Part shown: positions 9,125-18,211 of the stretch, piece after piece
Layout of the letters: each line of letters opens with the position of its first letter
Position numbering within the stretch: position 1 is the first letter of the stretch
Assembly (NCBI RefSeq): GCF_013911755.1
Contig: NZ_JACESP010000007.1
Coordinates: 81,087 to 145,086, forward strand
Source: Sphingosinicella sp.
Lineage (GTDB): Bacteria > Pseudomonadota > Alphaproteobacteria > Sphingomonadales > Sphingomonadaceae
DNA length: 64,000 nucleotides
Direction: 5' to 3'
The notes under the pieces: model-generated
Databases searched by the model: none
Told to the model about the DNA's origin: nothing
Seen by the model: only the letters and a program-made list of their open reading frames with translations
Position numbers and translations under genes: made by a program

Positions 9125-9619
9125 CTAGCGCCGCAGCGCTGATCGAAGCCGGGAGAAGGCGTCGAGGTGACGCGCCCGATCGGCTTGTGCGGCCTCTCGC
9201 AGCGCCGCCCCTGATTCGGAGCCTGCGAGCGCTTCGGCGACCTCCGCGAACGGTGCCGCCGCCCGTTCGAGCCGGCTGAGCCGAAGCTCTGCCGCCGCCC
9301 ACGCGCTTTCGCCCGCACCAGCGCCGGCTGCAGCCGACACGGCGGTTTCGGCAGCCCTCAGCGCATCGGCCCACGCGCCCCGCGCCGCCGCAAGACGCGC
9401 TTCGAGCGCGGGAAGATCGGGCGCAGGGCTCGAGACCGCCGTCGGCGGCGCGGCAACGCAGGGACGGGCACCGACCGGCGCCGATTCGGCCGCGGGGCCG
9501 CAGGGGGCGTTCGGCGATCCCGGCACGCGCGCCAGCGATGGCCATTCGCCGCCACGGTTCGCGCAGGCGCCGAGCATCAGGGAAACGGCCAGAAAAGCCG
9601 GGAAAGCAAGGTATCGCAT
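9125..9619 (-). CDS. Alanine-rich lipoprotein, unknown function
   Basis: A 164-residue protein with a lipobox MLGAC (Cys19), then a proline/alanine-rich linker, then a C-terminal half (about residues 70 to 164) of heptad-like alanine, glutamate and arginine helices (ALEARLAAARGAW, LRLSRLERAA). It is predicted to be an outer- or inner-membrane-anchored coiled-coil. No family is recognised. It stands alone with its own terminator. Confidence 0.6.
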   Translation of the reverse strand: MRYLAFPAFLAVSLMLGACANRGGEWPSLARVPGSPNAPCGPAAESAPVGARPCVAAPPTAVSSPAPDLPALEARLAAARGAWADALRAAETAVSAAAGAGAGESAWAAAELRLSRLERAAAPFAEVAEALAGSESGAALREAAQADRARHLDAFSRLRSALRR

Positions 9620-9736
9620 CGCGGCGGGACGATAGAGGTGCCGCCCCTCAGCCGCAAGCGCGCGCAAACCACCACGCCAGTGCAAACACGGGCTTGAACA
9701 CGATGCCCGAGGCGACTATGAAGCGCCCTCCCGTGC

Positions 9737-9813
9737 GCGCCCGTAGCTCAGCTGGATAGAGCATCAGACTACGAATCTGAGGGTCGGACGTTCGAATCGT
9801 TCCGGGCGCGCCA
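9737..9813 (+). tRNA. tRNA-Arg (anticodon ACG)
   Basis: A complete cloverleaf of 77 bases: acceptor arms GCGCCCG and CGGGCGC, D stem GCTC/GAGC, anticodon stem TCAGA/TCTGA with loop CTACGAA (anticodon ACG, reads CGU and after deamination other CGN codons), T stem with one G-T pair and loop TTCGAAT. Discriminator G and CCA are encoded. No integrase gene is near it, so it is not in use as a visible island attachment site. Confidence 0.97.
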
Positions 9814-9827
9814 ATTTACTCTTTAGT

Positions 9828-9876
9828 CCCTCAGACGCCGGGCGGGTTTGTTTGCTGCCCCTCAAACGCCGGGCGG
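9828..9876 (+). repeat. Imperfect direct repeat after tRNA-Arg
   Basis: Two 18-base copies (CCCTCAGACGCCGGGCGG and CCCTCAAACGCCGGGCGG, one mismatch) start 31 bases apart. The second runs into a hairpin, GGCCGC-ATCC-GCGGCC, at 9875 to 9890. The surrounding 190 bases before the UPF0262 gene carry no gene. Confidence 0.6.
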
Positions 9877-10001
9877 CCGCATCCGCGGCCTTGGCTTCCT
9901 CGCATAAGCTCGGTCGGCCGGTCGGCCTTGCGAACCCTATCGGGTTCGGGGGCGCTGCTTTCTGACTATCGTGTCGGCGTTTGCCCCGATAAAGCAGCGG
10001 C

Positions 10002-10484
10002 ATGGGCGATTACCGCATTATCGATGTCCAGCTCGACGACCGCACGATCCTGTGGCGGAGCGCCGATATCGAGCAGGAGCGGCGCGTTGCCATCTTCGAT
10101 CTGCTTGAAGGCAACAGCTTCCGGCTCGTGACGGCGCGCGGCGCGCCGCACGAGGGGCCCTACCGGATTCGCCTGCGCGTGGAGGACGGGCGGCTCGCCA
10201 TCGACATCGCGGATAGCGACAGCGAGCACATCGAAACGATCGTGCTCGCGCTCTCTCCTTTCCGGCGCGTGATCCGCGAATATTTTGCGGTCTGCGAAAG
10301 CTATTACCAGGCGATCCGGCAATCGACGGCAAGCCAGATCGAAACCGTCGACATGGCACGGCGCGGCATCCACAACGCCGCCGCCGAAACGCTGATCGAG
10401 CGGCTGAGCGGCAAGATCGAAGTGGATTTCGATACGGCGCGGCGGCTATTCACGCTGATCTGCGTGCTGCACATCCGCGGCTAA
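10002..10484 (+). CDS. UPF0262 family protein
   Basis: A 160-residue protein that matches UPF0262 along its whole length (YRIIDVQLDD near the start, FRRVIREYFAVCESYY in the middle, VHDMARRG-like and CVLHIRG at the end). The family is restricted largely to alphaproteobacteria and has no known function. It usually follows hisD, which is absent here; instead dcd follows after 26 bases. Confidence 0.88.
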   Translation: MGDYRIIDVQLDDRTILWRSADIEQERRVAIFDLLEGNSFRLVTARGAPHEGPYRIRLRVEDGRLAIDIADSDSEHIETIVLALSPFRRVIREYFAVCESYYQAIRQSTASQIETVDMARRGIHNAAAETLIERLSGKIEVDFDTARRLFTLICVLHIRG

Positions 10485-10510
10485 TGGTCTTCTGAAAGGG
10501 ACAGGGTTTC

Positions 10511-11065
10511 ATGGCGGTGATGTCCGACAAATGGATTCGCGGGCAGGCGCTTGAGAACCGCATGATCGAACCGTTCGTGGACAGCCAGCGCCGCGAGGGC
10601 ACGATCAGCTTCGGCCTCTCGTCCTATGGCTATGACGCGCGCGTCGCCGACGAATTCAAGATCTTCACCAACGTCGATTCGGCGGTGGTCGACCCAAAGA
10701 ATTTCGATTCGAACAGCTTCGTCGATCGCAAGACCGACGTGTGCATCATCCCGCCCAACTCGTTCGCGCTCGCCCGCACCGTGGAGTATTTCCGCGTGCC
10801 GCGCGACGTGCTCGTCATCTGCCTCGGCAAATCCACCTACGCACGCTGCGGCATCATCGTGAACGTGACGCCGCTCGAGCCCGGCTGGGAGGGCCACGTG
10901 ACGCTGGAGTTTTCGAACACGACGCCGCTGCCCGCGCGCATCTATGCCAATGAAGGCGCGTGCCAGTTCCTGTTCCTGCAGGGCAACGAACCGTGCGAGA
11001 CGAGCTATGCCGATCGTGCGGGGAAATACATGGGCCAGCGCGGCGTGACGCTGCCCCGGCTCTAG
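10511..11065 (+). CDS. dcd: dCTP deaminase
   Basis: A 184-residue trimeric enzyme that converts dCTP to dUTP, feeding thymidylate synthesis. The active-site stretch [13 protein letters not shown] includes the catalytic glutamate, and [19 protein letters not shown] is the usual nucleotide-binding C-terminus. Length is normal. An AAAGGGACAGGG ribosome-binding region precedes the ATG. It is in line with UPF0262 upstream and rarD downstream. Confidence 0.96.
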   Translation: MAVMSDKWIRGQALENRMIEPFVDSQRREGTISFGLSSYGYDARVADEFKIFTNVDSAVVDPKNFDSNSFVDRKTDVCIIPPNSFALARTVEYFRVPRDVLVICLGKSTYARCGIIVNVTPLEPGWEGHVTLEFSNTTPLPARIYANEGACQFLFLQGNEPCETSYADRAGKYMGQRGVTLPRL

Positions 11066-11069
11066 GGCC

Positions 11070-11951
11070 GTGACCGAGGAACAGACGCGCCGGGGGCTTG
11101 CGGCGGGTGTCGGCGCCTTCCTGATCTGGGGCACGATGCCCCTCTACATTCACGTGTTCGTGGGTATCCCGGCGGCCGACGTGCTCGCGCACCGCGTGCT
11201 CTGGGCGTTCGTGCTGCTTGCCTTCGCCGTCGTGGTATTCAGGGGCTGGACTCGGCTGCGGATCGCGATGGCCGCGCCGCGCCTGATGCTGATGCTTGCC
11301 GCGAGCGGGGCGCTGATCGCGGTAAACTGGCTGATCTACACGTGGGCGGTGCTGAACGATCGGGCGCTTGACACGAGCCTCGGCTATTTCATGCAGCCGC
11401 TGCTCAACGTCGCGATCGGCGTGCTGCTGCTGAAGGAAGCGTTCCCGCTTTCCAAACGCATCGCTGTCGCGCTGGCGGCGATCGGCGTCGGTATCGTCAC
11501 CGTGGTGCACGGATCGCTGCCGTGGGTTTCGATCGGGCTCGCACTGTCGTTCGGGTTCTATGGTGTCATCCGAAAATTCACGGTCGTCGATCCGGTGACG
11601 GGGCTTGTCGTGGAAACGGGCTGGCTGGCCCCGGTCGCGGCCGGATGGCTGGCGATGGCGCCGCGCGACGTGTTCGGCCACGGCACGGCCATCGATATCG
11701 CGCTCATCGGCTCGGGGCTCATCACCATCATACCGCTCGGCCTCTTCGGCTATGCGGCGCGGCGGTTGCCGCTCTCGACGATCGGAATGCTTCAGTATCT
11801 GGGGCCTTCGCTGGTGTTTCTCGCCGCCGTCTTCATCCTTGGCGAACCGCTCGACATCGGCCGCCTTGCCGCCTTCGTCTGCATATGGGCCGGGCTCGTC
11901 GTCTTCTCGATCGGCGGCTTACGCGGCGCTGCAAATCCCGCTAGACCATAA
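11070..11951 (+). CDS. rarD: RarD/EamA family transporter
   Basis: A 293-residue inner-membrane protein with about ten hydrophobic segments in two EamA halves; the beginning ([17 protein letters not shown]) and NWLIYTWAV are typical of RarD. The substrate of RarD is not established. GTG start 4 bases after the dcd stop, so it is probably co-transcribed with dcd and perhaps murA. Confidence 0.88.
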   Translation: MTEEQTRRGLAAGVGAFLIWGTMPLYIHVFVGIPAADVLAHRVLWAFVLLAFAVVVFRGWTRLRIAMAAPRLMLMLAASGALIAVNWLIYTWAVLNDRALDTSLGYFMQPLLNVAIGVLLLKEAFPLSKRIAVALAAIGVGIVTVVHGSLPWVSIGLALSFGFYGVIRKFTVVDPVTGLVVETGWLAPVAAGWLAMAPRDVFGHGTAIDIALIGSGLITIIPLGLFGYAARRLPLSTIGMLQYLGPSLVFLAAVFILGEPLDIGRLAAFVCIWAGLVVFSIGGLRGAANPARP

Positions 11952-11955
11952 CCCC

Positions 11956-13236
11956 ATGGACAAGATCATCATTCGCGGCGGAAGGCCGCTTTCCGGACGC
12001 ATCGCCATCTCGGGCGCGAAGAACGCCGCACTCACGCTGATGCCCGCGGCGATCCTCACCGAGGAACCGCTGACGCTGCGCAACCTGCCGCGCCTCGCCG
12101 ACGTCGACACGTTCGGCCACCTGCTGAACCAGCACGGCGTCTCGACGATGATCGAGGGCCACCGGCGCGGCGAATTCGGGCGCGTGATGACGATCAAGGC
12201 GGCGCGGCTCACCTCGACGCTCGCGCCCTACGACATCGTGCGCAAGATGCGCGCTTCGGTGCTCGTGCTCGGGCCGCTGCTCGCGCGCGCGGGCGAAGCC
12301 ACCGTGTCGCTCCCCGGCGGCTGCGCGATCGGCAACCGGCCGGTCGACCTGCACCTGAAAGCGATGGAATCACTCGGCGCCGAGATCGAAGTGACGTCAG
12401 GCTATGTGAAAGCGACGACCGCCAAGGGCCTTGTCGGCGGGCGCATCGACTTCCCGATCGTTTCGGTGGGCGCCACTGAAAACGCGCTGATGGCCGCCGC
12501 GCTCGCGAAGGGCGAGACGGTGATCGAGAACGCGGCGCGCGAACCCGAAATCGTCGACCTCGCGAACTGCCTCAACGCGATGGGCGCGAAGATCGAGGGG
12601 CACGGCACCTCAACAATCCGCGTGCAGGGCCGCACCAGCCTGCACGGCGCGACATATGCCGTGATGCCGGACCGGATCGAGGCGGGCAGCTATGCCTGCG
12701 CGGTCGGCACGGCAGGGGGTGAGGTGGAACTCGTGGGCGCCGATCTCGCCACGCTCGGCGTCGTGGCGGACCGGCTGCGCGATGCGGGGCTGGAGGTCAC
12801 CGCCACGGACGAGGGTGTCCGCGTGAAACGCAACGGGCCGATCCGCGCCATCGATATCGAAACGCAGCCGTTCCCCGGCTTCCCCACCGACATGCAGGCG
12901 CAGTTCATGGCGATGCTGGCGCTGGCGGAGGGCACCAGCCACCTGACCGAAACGATCTTCGAAAACCGCTACATGCACGTGCCCGAACTCGCGCGCATGG
13001 GGGCGGACATTCGCGTTTCGGGGCGCACCGCCGAAGTGCACGGCGTCGCGAAACTGACTGGCGCGCAGGTGATGGCGACCGACCTTCGCGCCTCGATGAG
13101 CCTCGTGCTCGCGGGCCTCGCGGCGGAGGGCGAGACGGTGGTGAACCGCATCTATCACCTCGACCGCGGCTACGAGCATCTGGAAGAAAAGCTCTCCGGC
13201 GCGGGCGCCGACATCGAGCGGGTTTCCAGTGACTGA
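11956..13236 (+). CDS. murA: UDP-N-acetylglucosamine 1-carboxyvinyltransferase
   Basis: A 426-residue enzyme catalysing the first committed step of peptidoglycan synthesis, adding enolpyruvate to UDP-GlcNAc. Lys22 in SGAKNAAL and the reactive Cys123 in [15 protein letters not shown], the fosfomycin target, are both present, so it is of the fosfomycin-sensitive type by this residue. Length is normal. It starts 4 bases after rarD and overlaps the DUF2948 gene by 8 bases. Confidence 0.97.
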   Translation: MDKIIIRGGRPLSGRIAISGAKNAALTLMPAAILTEEPLTLRNLPRLADVDTFGHLLNQHGVSTMIEGHRRGEFGRVMTIKAARLTSTLAPYDIVRKMRASVLVLGPLLARAGEATVSLPGGCAIGNRPVDLHLKAMESLGAEIEVTSGYVKATTAKGLVGGRIDFPIVSVGATENALMAAALAKGETVIENAAREPEIVDLANCLNAMGAKIEGHGTSTIRVQGRTSLHGATYAVMPDRIEAGSYACAVGTAGGEVELVGADLATLGVVADRLRDAGLEVTATDEGVRVKRNGPIRAIDIETQPFPGFPTDMQAQFMAMLALAEGTSHLTETIFENRYMHVPELARMGADIRVSGRTAEVHGVAKLTGAQVMATDLRASMSLVLAGLAAEGETVVNRIYHLDRGYEHLEEKLSGAGADIERVSSD

Positions 13237-13627
13237 GCGGCTGCGGCTGCTGGCGGCCGACGAGGCGGATCTCGAAACGATTTCCGCGCTGGTGCAGGAC
13301 GCCGCCGTGAAGCGCGGCGACATTGCCTATGATGCGAAGGCGCGGCGGCTCGTCATCATCGCCAACCGCTACCGCTGGGAAACGCGGCAGCCTTCACGCG
13401 TGCGCTGCGCGCTGCGTATCGATTCGCTCACCCGTCTCAAGCGGCGCAACTGGCCATCTTCCGATGCGGTGCTCGATCTGCTCGCGCTGCGCTGGGAAAA
13501 CGGCGGCATCGAGATCGATTTCGCGGGCGGGGCGGCACTGCGGGCGGATGCGGAATGCATCGATGTGGAGCTGCACGACCTGAGCGGTCCATGGGGCGCG
13601 AAGCGGACGCCGCGTCACCAGCTTTAG
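13229..13627 (+). CDS. DUF2948 family protein
   Basis: A 132-residue protein of the DUF2948 family ([21 protein letters not shown] at the start, [18 protein letters not shown] near the end). It regularly follows murA in alphaproteobacteria; function unknown. GTG start overlapping the end of murA. Its stop overlaps the convergent flippase gene by 4 bases. Confidence 0.87.
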   Translation: MTERLRLLAADEADLETISALVQDAAVKRGDIAYDAKARRLVIIANRYRWETRQPSRVRCALRIDSLTRLKRRNWPSSDAVLDLLALRWENGGIEIDFAGGAALRADAECIDVELHDLSGPWGAKRTPRHQL

Positions 13628-15207
13628 CGCTCGGCGTCCTTGAGCAGCTTGTCGCGCCCGGCGAAGAGCAGCCGGTCTTCCTCCTCGAAACCGCGATACC
13701 AGAGCACGATCCCGTAAGTGGCAAGGATCGCCGGCAGGCCGAGCACGAGTTCCCAGTACGCGACCAGATAACGCTGCACGAGGATGCCGACGGCGAAGGC
13801 CGCACCGGCCGCAAGCAGCATCGGCCAGCGCCATCCGGAGACCGGCTCGCCGAGCGTGGCGCGCAGCAGCCGCGATTTGACGACGGTCGCGAACAGCCCC
13901 GACGCGAGGAGCGCTGCGGCGGGCGCGATGCCGTTCACGGCGGCGTTCGGCGTTTCAGCCGGGAACAGCACGCGGAACAGCGGAATGAAGGCGAGCGTGA
14001 GGCCCACCTGGACGCCGAGCGTCACCACCGACAGCATGAGGTTGCGGTGCCGCGCGGTGTAGACGAGGCAGGTTTCCGCGACCGCGCCCGTGACATAGGC
14101 GATTTCGGCGAGCAGCAGCAGGTTGAGGATCATCGTGCCGCTGCCGAAGCCTTCGCCGACAAGATCGAGCACGGCTTCGCCGGTCATGCCGAGCGACAGC
14201 GCGATGCCGATCTGCGCGGCGAGAATCCAGAAACCGACCTGGCGGAGATGCCCGGCGATGATGGCGTTGTTCGCCTGCTTGAGACCGTTTGTGATGACCG
14301 GCGCCAGAATCGGATCGAACGTCACCTTCAGCTTCTGCGGCAGCGTGACCACCTGCTGCGCGACATAATAGATGCCGAGCACGGCAGGCGTCGCGAACTG
14401 GCCGAGGATCAGCAGATCGATGCGGCGCGAGGCCCATTCGATGGCATCGGCGCCCGCGATCGGCAGGTTTTCCCGCATCATGCGGAACAGGCGGACGGGG
14501 TGCGGTCGCCAGCCATGCGGCAGGCCAAACAGGCGCACGCACGGTACGATCGATGCCAGGAACGCGGCGCCGAGCGATACGGCGTAGGCGATGATCATGG
14601 CGTCCGGCTTCCATTCCGGGATCATGGCGAGCGCGGCAGCCAGAATCGTGAGCACCCACGGCTCCACGATCGAGCGCGCCGTCACGGTGGCGCCGACGCG
14701 GTGTCGGTACGCGAGCGCGGCAAGCGCGACATCGGAACCGACAATGAAGATCGCGGTGAGCGGGAAGATGCGGTCGAGCCCCGAGATCTTGCTGTTCGGA
14801 AAGACGATCTGCGGCACCGCGATCATGATGAGCGCGCCGATCAAGGATAGCATCCACGCGAGCGCAAGCCCGTCGCCGACGACGTGACTTTCCGGCCGAT
14901 CGCCCTTGCTGAGTTCCTTGGCGAGGCCGCGCTTGAGGCCGATGGTGGCAAGCGCCGCCATCAACTCCACGATCATCGTGGCATAAGCGAAGCGGCCGAG
15001 CGCCTCCGCACCGTAGAGCTGCCCGGCGATGAACAGGAAGGGCAGGCGCGCCAGCAGCCGGAGCACGAATCCGAAGAAGTTCGTGCGCCCGCCCTTGGCG
15101 AGCGCCGCGGTATCCGCGTCGCGCGTCCCTTCTTCGGTCTTTTCGGTCAAACCCGGCGCACCGGGCGGTTCGTCCTCATGGCACCGCTTTAGAGGATCAC
15201 GCGCCAA
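13624..15207 (-). CDS. Polysaccharide/lipid-linked oligosaccharide flippase family protein
   Basis: A 527-residue inner-membrane protein with about 12 to 14 hydrophobic segments, of the Wzx/MATE-like polysaccharide export superfamily (RTNFFGFVLRLLARLPFLFI at the first segment, YGAEALGRFAYA after it). Such proteins flip undecaprenol-linked sugars. The first roughly 35 residues are charged and cytoplasmic, and the true start may be inside them. No glycosyltransferases are adjacent, so the substrate is unknown. It stands alone between murA-DUF2948 and the next hypothetical. Confidence 0.78.
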   Translation of the reverse strand: MARDPLKRCHEDEPPGAPGLTEKTEEGTRDADTAALAKGGRTNFFGFVLRLLARLPFLFIAGQLYGAEALGRFAYATMIVELMAALATIGLKRGLAKELSKGDRPESHVVGDGLALAWMLSLIGALIMIAVPQIVFPNSKISGLDRIFPLTAIFIVGSDVALAALAYRHRVGATVTARSIVEPWVLTILAAALAMIPEWKPDAMIIAYAVSLGAAFLASIVPCVRLFGLPHGWRPHPVRLFRMMRENLPIAGADAIEWASRRIDLLILGQFATPAVLGIYYVAQQVVTLPQKLKVTFDPILAPVITNGLKQANNAIIAGHLRQVGFWILAAQIGIALSLGMTGEAVLDLVGEGFGSGTMILNLLLLAEIAYVTGAVAETCLVYTARHRNLMLSVVTLGVQVGLTLAFIPLFRVLFPAETPNAAVNGIAPAAALLASGLFATVVKSRLLRATLGEPVSGWRWPMLLAAGAAFAVGILVQRYLVAYWELVLGLPAILATYGIVLWYRGFEEEDRLLFAGRDKLLKDAER

Positions 15208-15234
15208 AGTGTGAGTGGATTTGCGCTGCCCGCC

Positions 15235-15918
15235 TCAGCCCAGAATCGCCTCGGCGCGCTCGATGTCCATCATCGCGGCGGCCCGGCTTGCGTGAAATCC
15301 CGCGAACGCGACCTGCTTCATAAGCGGGCCTTCCGAAAGCAGCAGCGCGTCGCCGTAGACATCGAGCTGCCCCGCCGCCTGTTCGGCACGGCGCAGCAGC
15401 GGCTGCACGAGCACCGCCGCGGCAAGGCTGGTGCCCCCGCTCTCGCTGCGCGCGAACAGCCGCTCGAGCGCCAGCTTCACCGCGCGGCGTTCGGCGTTCG
15501 CCTCCACGATCATCTGCTCGTCCTCGGTGAGCACGGGGCCGGCGGGAACCGGCGGCGCAGCCGCAGCGACCGCGATGCGCGCGCGTTCGACCTGTGCCAG
15601 AAGATTGAGCGGCGGCCCCTTCGCTTCCGCAAACACATCGGCAGGCGGAAGATCGGCACCCGCAGAAAGATCCACGGGTTCGGTTTCCATGAGATCGGCG
15701 AGTTCGGCATCGATATCGAAGGCGGCGACCTGCGATATCCCGGTTTCCTTTCGAATTTCGCCCGCGACGCGTTCGACGATGAACGGCTGCATCGTAAGGA
15801 ATGTCAGCACGAACAGCGCCGCCGCTGCCGCGAGCAGCCCCGCCAATAGCCAGCGTTCCTGCCGGGCGAGCGTCGCGGCAGCCGGAACCGATGGCACGAT
15901 GATGACTTCCGGTTTCAT
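15235..15918 (-). CDS. Single-pass membrane protein, unknown function
   Basis: A 227-residue protein with a short cytoplasmic N-terminus, one membrane segment at about residues 24 to 42 (LLAGLLAAAAALFVLTFLT) and a periplasmic region rich in alanine, glutamate and proline with helical ends. No family is recognised. It lies upstream of the flippase in the same direction (27 bases), so the two may share a transcript, and it is divergent from the penicillin-binding protein across an AT-rich region. Confidence 0.6.
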   Translation of the reverse strand: MKPEVIIVPSVPAAATLARQERWLLAGLLAAAAALFVLTFLTMQPFIVERVAGEIRKETGISQVAAFDIDAELADLMETEPVDLSAGADLPPADVFAEAKGPPLNLLAQVERARIAVAAAAPPVPAGPVLTEDEQMIVEANAERRAVKLALERLFARSESGGTSLAAAVLVQPLLRRAEQAAGQLDVYGDALLLSEGPLMKQVAFAGFHASRAAAMMDIERAEAILG

Positions 15919-16045
15919 GAGCGACCGGGACAGTAATCGATCGCGCGAACATCATGGTGAATTATTTCATGATCGAACAGATTAAGTGATTGTTTACTTC
16001 CAAGTCCTGTGAATGCGAAATGAAACCGTTCCGCATCTGAAGTAA

Positions 16046-16061
16046 TTAACCAATTATTAAC
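16046..16061. promoter_or_regulatory. CtrA-type binding box
   Basis: An exact TTAA-N7-TTAAC site, the consensus of the alphaproteobacterial cell-cycle regulator CtrA, in an AT-rich stretch between the divergent membrane-protein gene and the penicillin-binding protein gene. It is the only full match I found in the window, in otherwise GC-rich DNA. Confidence 0.55.
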
Positions 16062-16204
16062 CTTGTCTACACCGTTGCTTCGAGCGCCGCGCGCTTCATG
16101 CTGGCGAAAGGTCGGTGCGGGCAGTCTCTTCGTCGAACGGGCCTTGTTGCCGCCGCGATTGGCGCATACACGGCGCACACGGGACGGTAACGGATACGCA
16201 CGCC

Positions 16205-18211
16205 TTGGGCCGATTTCTGAAATCAGCACTGAAAATTTCGCTCGCCTTCGGAACCCTCCTGCTCGTCATCCTGGCGGTCGCGGTGGGCATCCAGATGTCG
16301 TCGCTGCCTTCGTTCGACGACATGATGCGTTCGCCGAACGGCCAGTCCATCCGCGTGCTTTCGGCGGACGGCGCGGTACTCGTATCGGTCGGCCCGTCCT
16401 ACGGCCAATGGCTGACCTACGACGAGATTCCCGATGTGATGGTGGACGCGATGCTGGCGGTGGAAGACCGTCGCTTCCGCTGGCATCCCGGCATCGATCC
16501 GCTGGGCATCGCGCGCGCACTGTTCGTGAGCGCGAAAACCGGCGACCGGCTGAAGGCGACCTCCACGATCACGCAGCAGCTGGCGCGCAACATCTTCCTC
16601 AACAACAACCGCACGTGGACGCGCAAGGCGAAGGAAGGCCTGCTGGCGCTTGCCATCGAACGCAAGTTCTCGAAGGAGCAAATCCTCGAGCTGTACCTCA
16701 ACCGCGTCTATTTCGGCGGCGGCGCCTACGGCATCGACGCGGCAAGCCGTCGTTTCTACGGCCATAGCGCGCGCACGCTGAGCCTGCCCGAGGCGGCGAT
16801 CATCGCGGGCCTTGTGAAAGCGCCCTCGCGCTATGCACCTTCCTCCGATCCCGAACGCGCCCGCGCGCGCGCCGCGGTCGTGCTGTCGGTGATCGACGAA
16901 ATGAAGCCGCTGCCCGATCTCGCCGCCGCGCAGGCCGAGCTGAAAGAGATCACGTTTGCGCCGCAGGCCCGGCAGAACAACGTGCGCTACTTCACCGACT
17001 GGGTGATGTCGCAGCTCGATATCCTGACCGACGAGACGGTGGAGCCGCTCGTCGTGCGCACGACATTGTTGTCTTCGATGCAAAAAGCGGCAGAAGACGC
17101 CGTCCGCACGCAGACGCCCGCAGGGGCGCAGGGCGCACTCGTGGCGCTGTCGCACGACGGCGCGGTGCGCGCGATGGTGGGCGGCAAGGATTATGTCGAA
17201 TCGCTCTACAACCGCGCGACGATCGCCGAGCGGCAGCCCGGTTCGGCGTTCAAGCTGTTCGTCTATCTCGCCGCGATCGAGAGCGGCGTGCTGCCCGACG
17301 ATATCGTCGTCGACGAGCCCGTGCAGATCGGCGGCTGGAGCCCACGCAATTCGAACGGACGCTTCGCCGGCGAGATGACCGTGCGGCAGGCGTTCGCGCT
17401 GTCCGTCAACACGGTCGCGGTGCAGCTCGGCGCACGTGTCGGCTTCGATGCCGTCGCCGACATGGCGCGGCGCTTCGGCATCACGACACCCGTCAGCCGT
17501 CAGCCCGCGACGGCGCTTGGCGCCTCCACGGTCCGCCTGATCGACATGACCTCTGCCTATGCCGCCGTGGCGCGCGGCGGTATCGAGGTGCGGCCCTATG
17601 CCGTCACCACGATCGAAACCGGCCGCGGTCGCAAGCTTTACGAGCGCCAGGCGGAAAACCCGCGCGTGCTCGTCGCACCGTGGGTCGCCGCGAACATGAC
17701 CAACCTTCTGCAGGCGGCGGTCGAGACCGGCACCGGACGTCAGGCGCAGATCGGTCGTCCGCTCGCGGGCAAGACCGGCACGACCAGCTCCAACAAGGAC
17801 GGCTATTTCGTGGGTTTCACCGGCGATCTCACCGCCGGCGTCTGGATGGGCCGCGACGACAACAAGCGCGTCGGCGGGCTGCAGGGCGGTGTCGCACCTG
17901 CGCGGGCCTTCGCGGCGTTCATGCGCGTGGCGACCAAGGGGATGCCGGTCGTGGAGCTGAACAGCAACATCCAGCTCGACGATGCGCTGAGCGAGCCCGA
18001 TGCGGAGGTCTATGGCCTTGACGGCACCATCGCGGGCTATCCGGACGAATATTACCGCGGCGGGCCCGATTATCAGGGCGCGATCGAGGTGCCGGTGGAC
18101 GGCGAGGGCAATCCGCTGCCCCGCGAGCGCCGACAGGGAAGCCTCGACAATGCCTGGCTGGAAGAGGCCGCGCCGGCACCGGAACCCTCAGCGGCGCCCG
18201 ATCCAATGTAG
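16205..18211 (+). CDS. Class A penicillin-binding protein (transglycosylase/transpeptidase)
   Basis: A bifunctional peptidoglycan synthase of about 668 residues. One membrane anchor is followed by a GT51 glycosyltransferase domain (EDRRFRWHPGID with the catalytic Glu87, STITQQLARN) and a transpeptidase domain (SAFK at 347 to 350, SVN, KTGTTS at 523). It ends in a short proline/glutamate tail. The TTG start is chosen because the 30 codons upstream, back to a GTG at 16115, do not look like protein. It overlaps the convergent metalloprotease by 24 bases. A CtrA box upstream suggests cell-cycle control. Confidence 0.93.
   Translation: MGRFLKSALKISLAFGTLLLVILAVAVGIQMSSLPSFDDMMRSPNGQSIRVLSADGAVLVSVGPSYGQWLTYDEIPDVMVDAMLAVEDRRFRWHPGIDPLGIARALFVSAKTGDRLKATSTITQQLARNIFLNNNRTWTRKAKEGLLALAIERKFSKEQILELYLNRVYFGGGAYGIDAASRRFYGHSARTLSLPEAAIIAGLVKAPSRYAPSSDPERARARAAVVLSVIDEMKPLPDLAAAQAELKEITFAPQARQNNVRYFTDWVMSQLDILTDETVEPLVVRTTLLSSMQKAAEDAVRTQTPAGAQGALVALSHDGAVRAMVGGKDYVESLYNRATIAERQPGSAFKLFVYLAAIESGVLPDDIVVDEPVQIGGWSPRNSNGRFAGEMTVRQAFALSVNTVAVQLGARVGFDAVADMARRFGITTPVSRQPATALGASTVRLIDMTSAYAAVARGGIEVRPYAVTTIETGRGRKLYERQAENPRVLVAPWVAANMTNLLQAAVETGTGRQAQIGRPLAGKTGTTSSNKDGYFVGFTGDLTAGVWMGRDDNKRVGGLQGGVAPARAFAAFMRVATKGMPVVELNSNIQLDDALSEPDAEVYGLDGTIAGYPDEYYRGGPDYQGAIEVPVDGEGNPLPRERRQGSLDNAWLEEAAPAPEPSAAPDPM

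Noticed and set aside
9737-9813. tRNA-Arg as the attachment site of a genomic island
   Set aside because: No integrase, no repeated tRNA 3' end and housekeeping genes on both sides.
9828-9876. A CRISPR-like repeat
   Set aside because: Only two copies, no regular spacers and no cas genes.
11605-11955. An N-terminal extension of murA by about 117 codons
   Set aside because: The extra region reads over rarD in another frame and MurA proteins begin at MDKIIIRGG-type sequence; the internal ATG is the start.
16115-16204. A GTG start for the penicillin-binding protein 30 codons upstream
   Set aside because: The added residues (two adjacent cysteines, arginine and tryptophan, with no pattern) do not resemble the family; the short cytoplasmic tail before the membrane anchor fits the TTG start better, though it is not proven.
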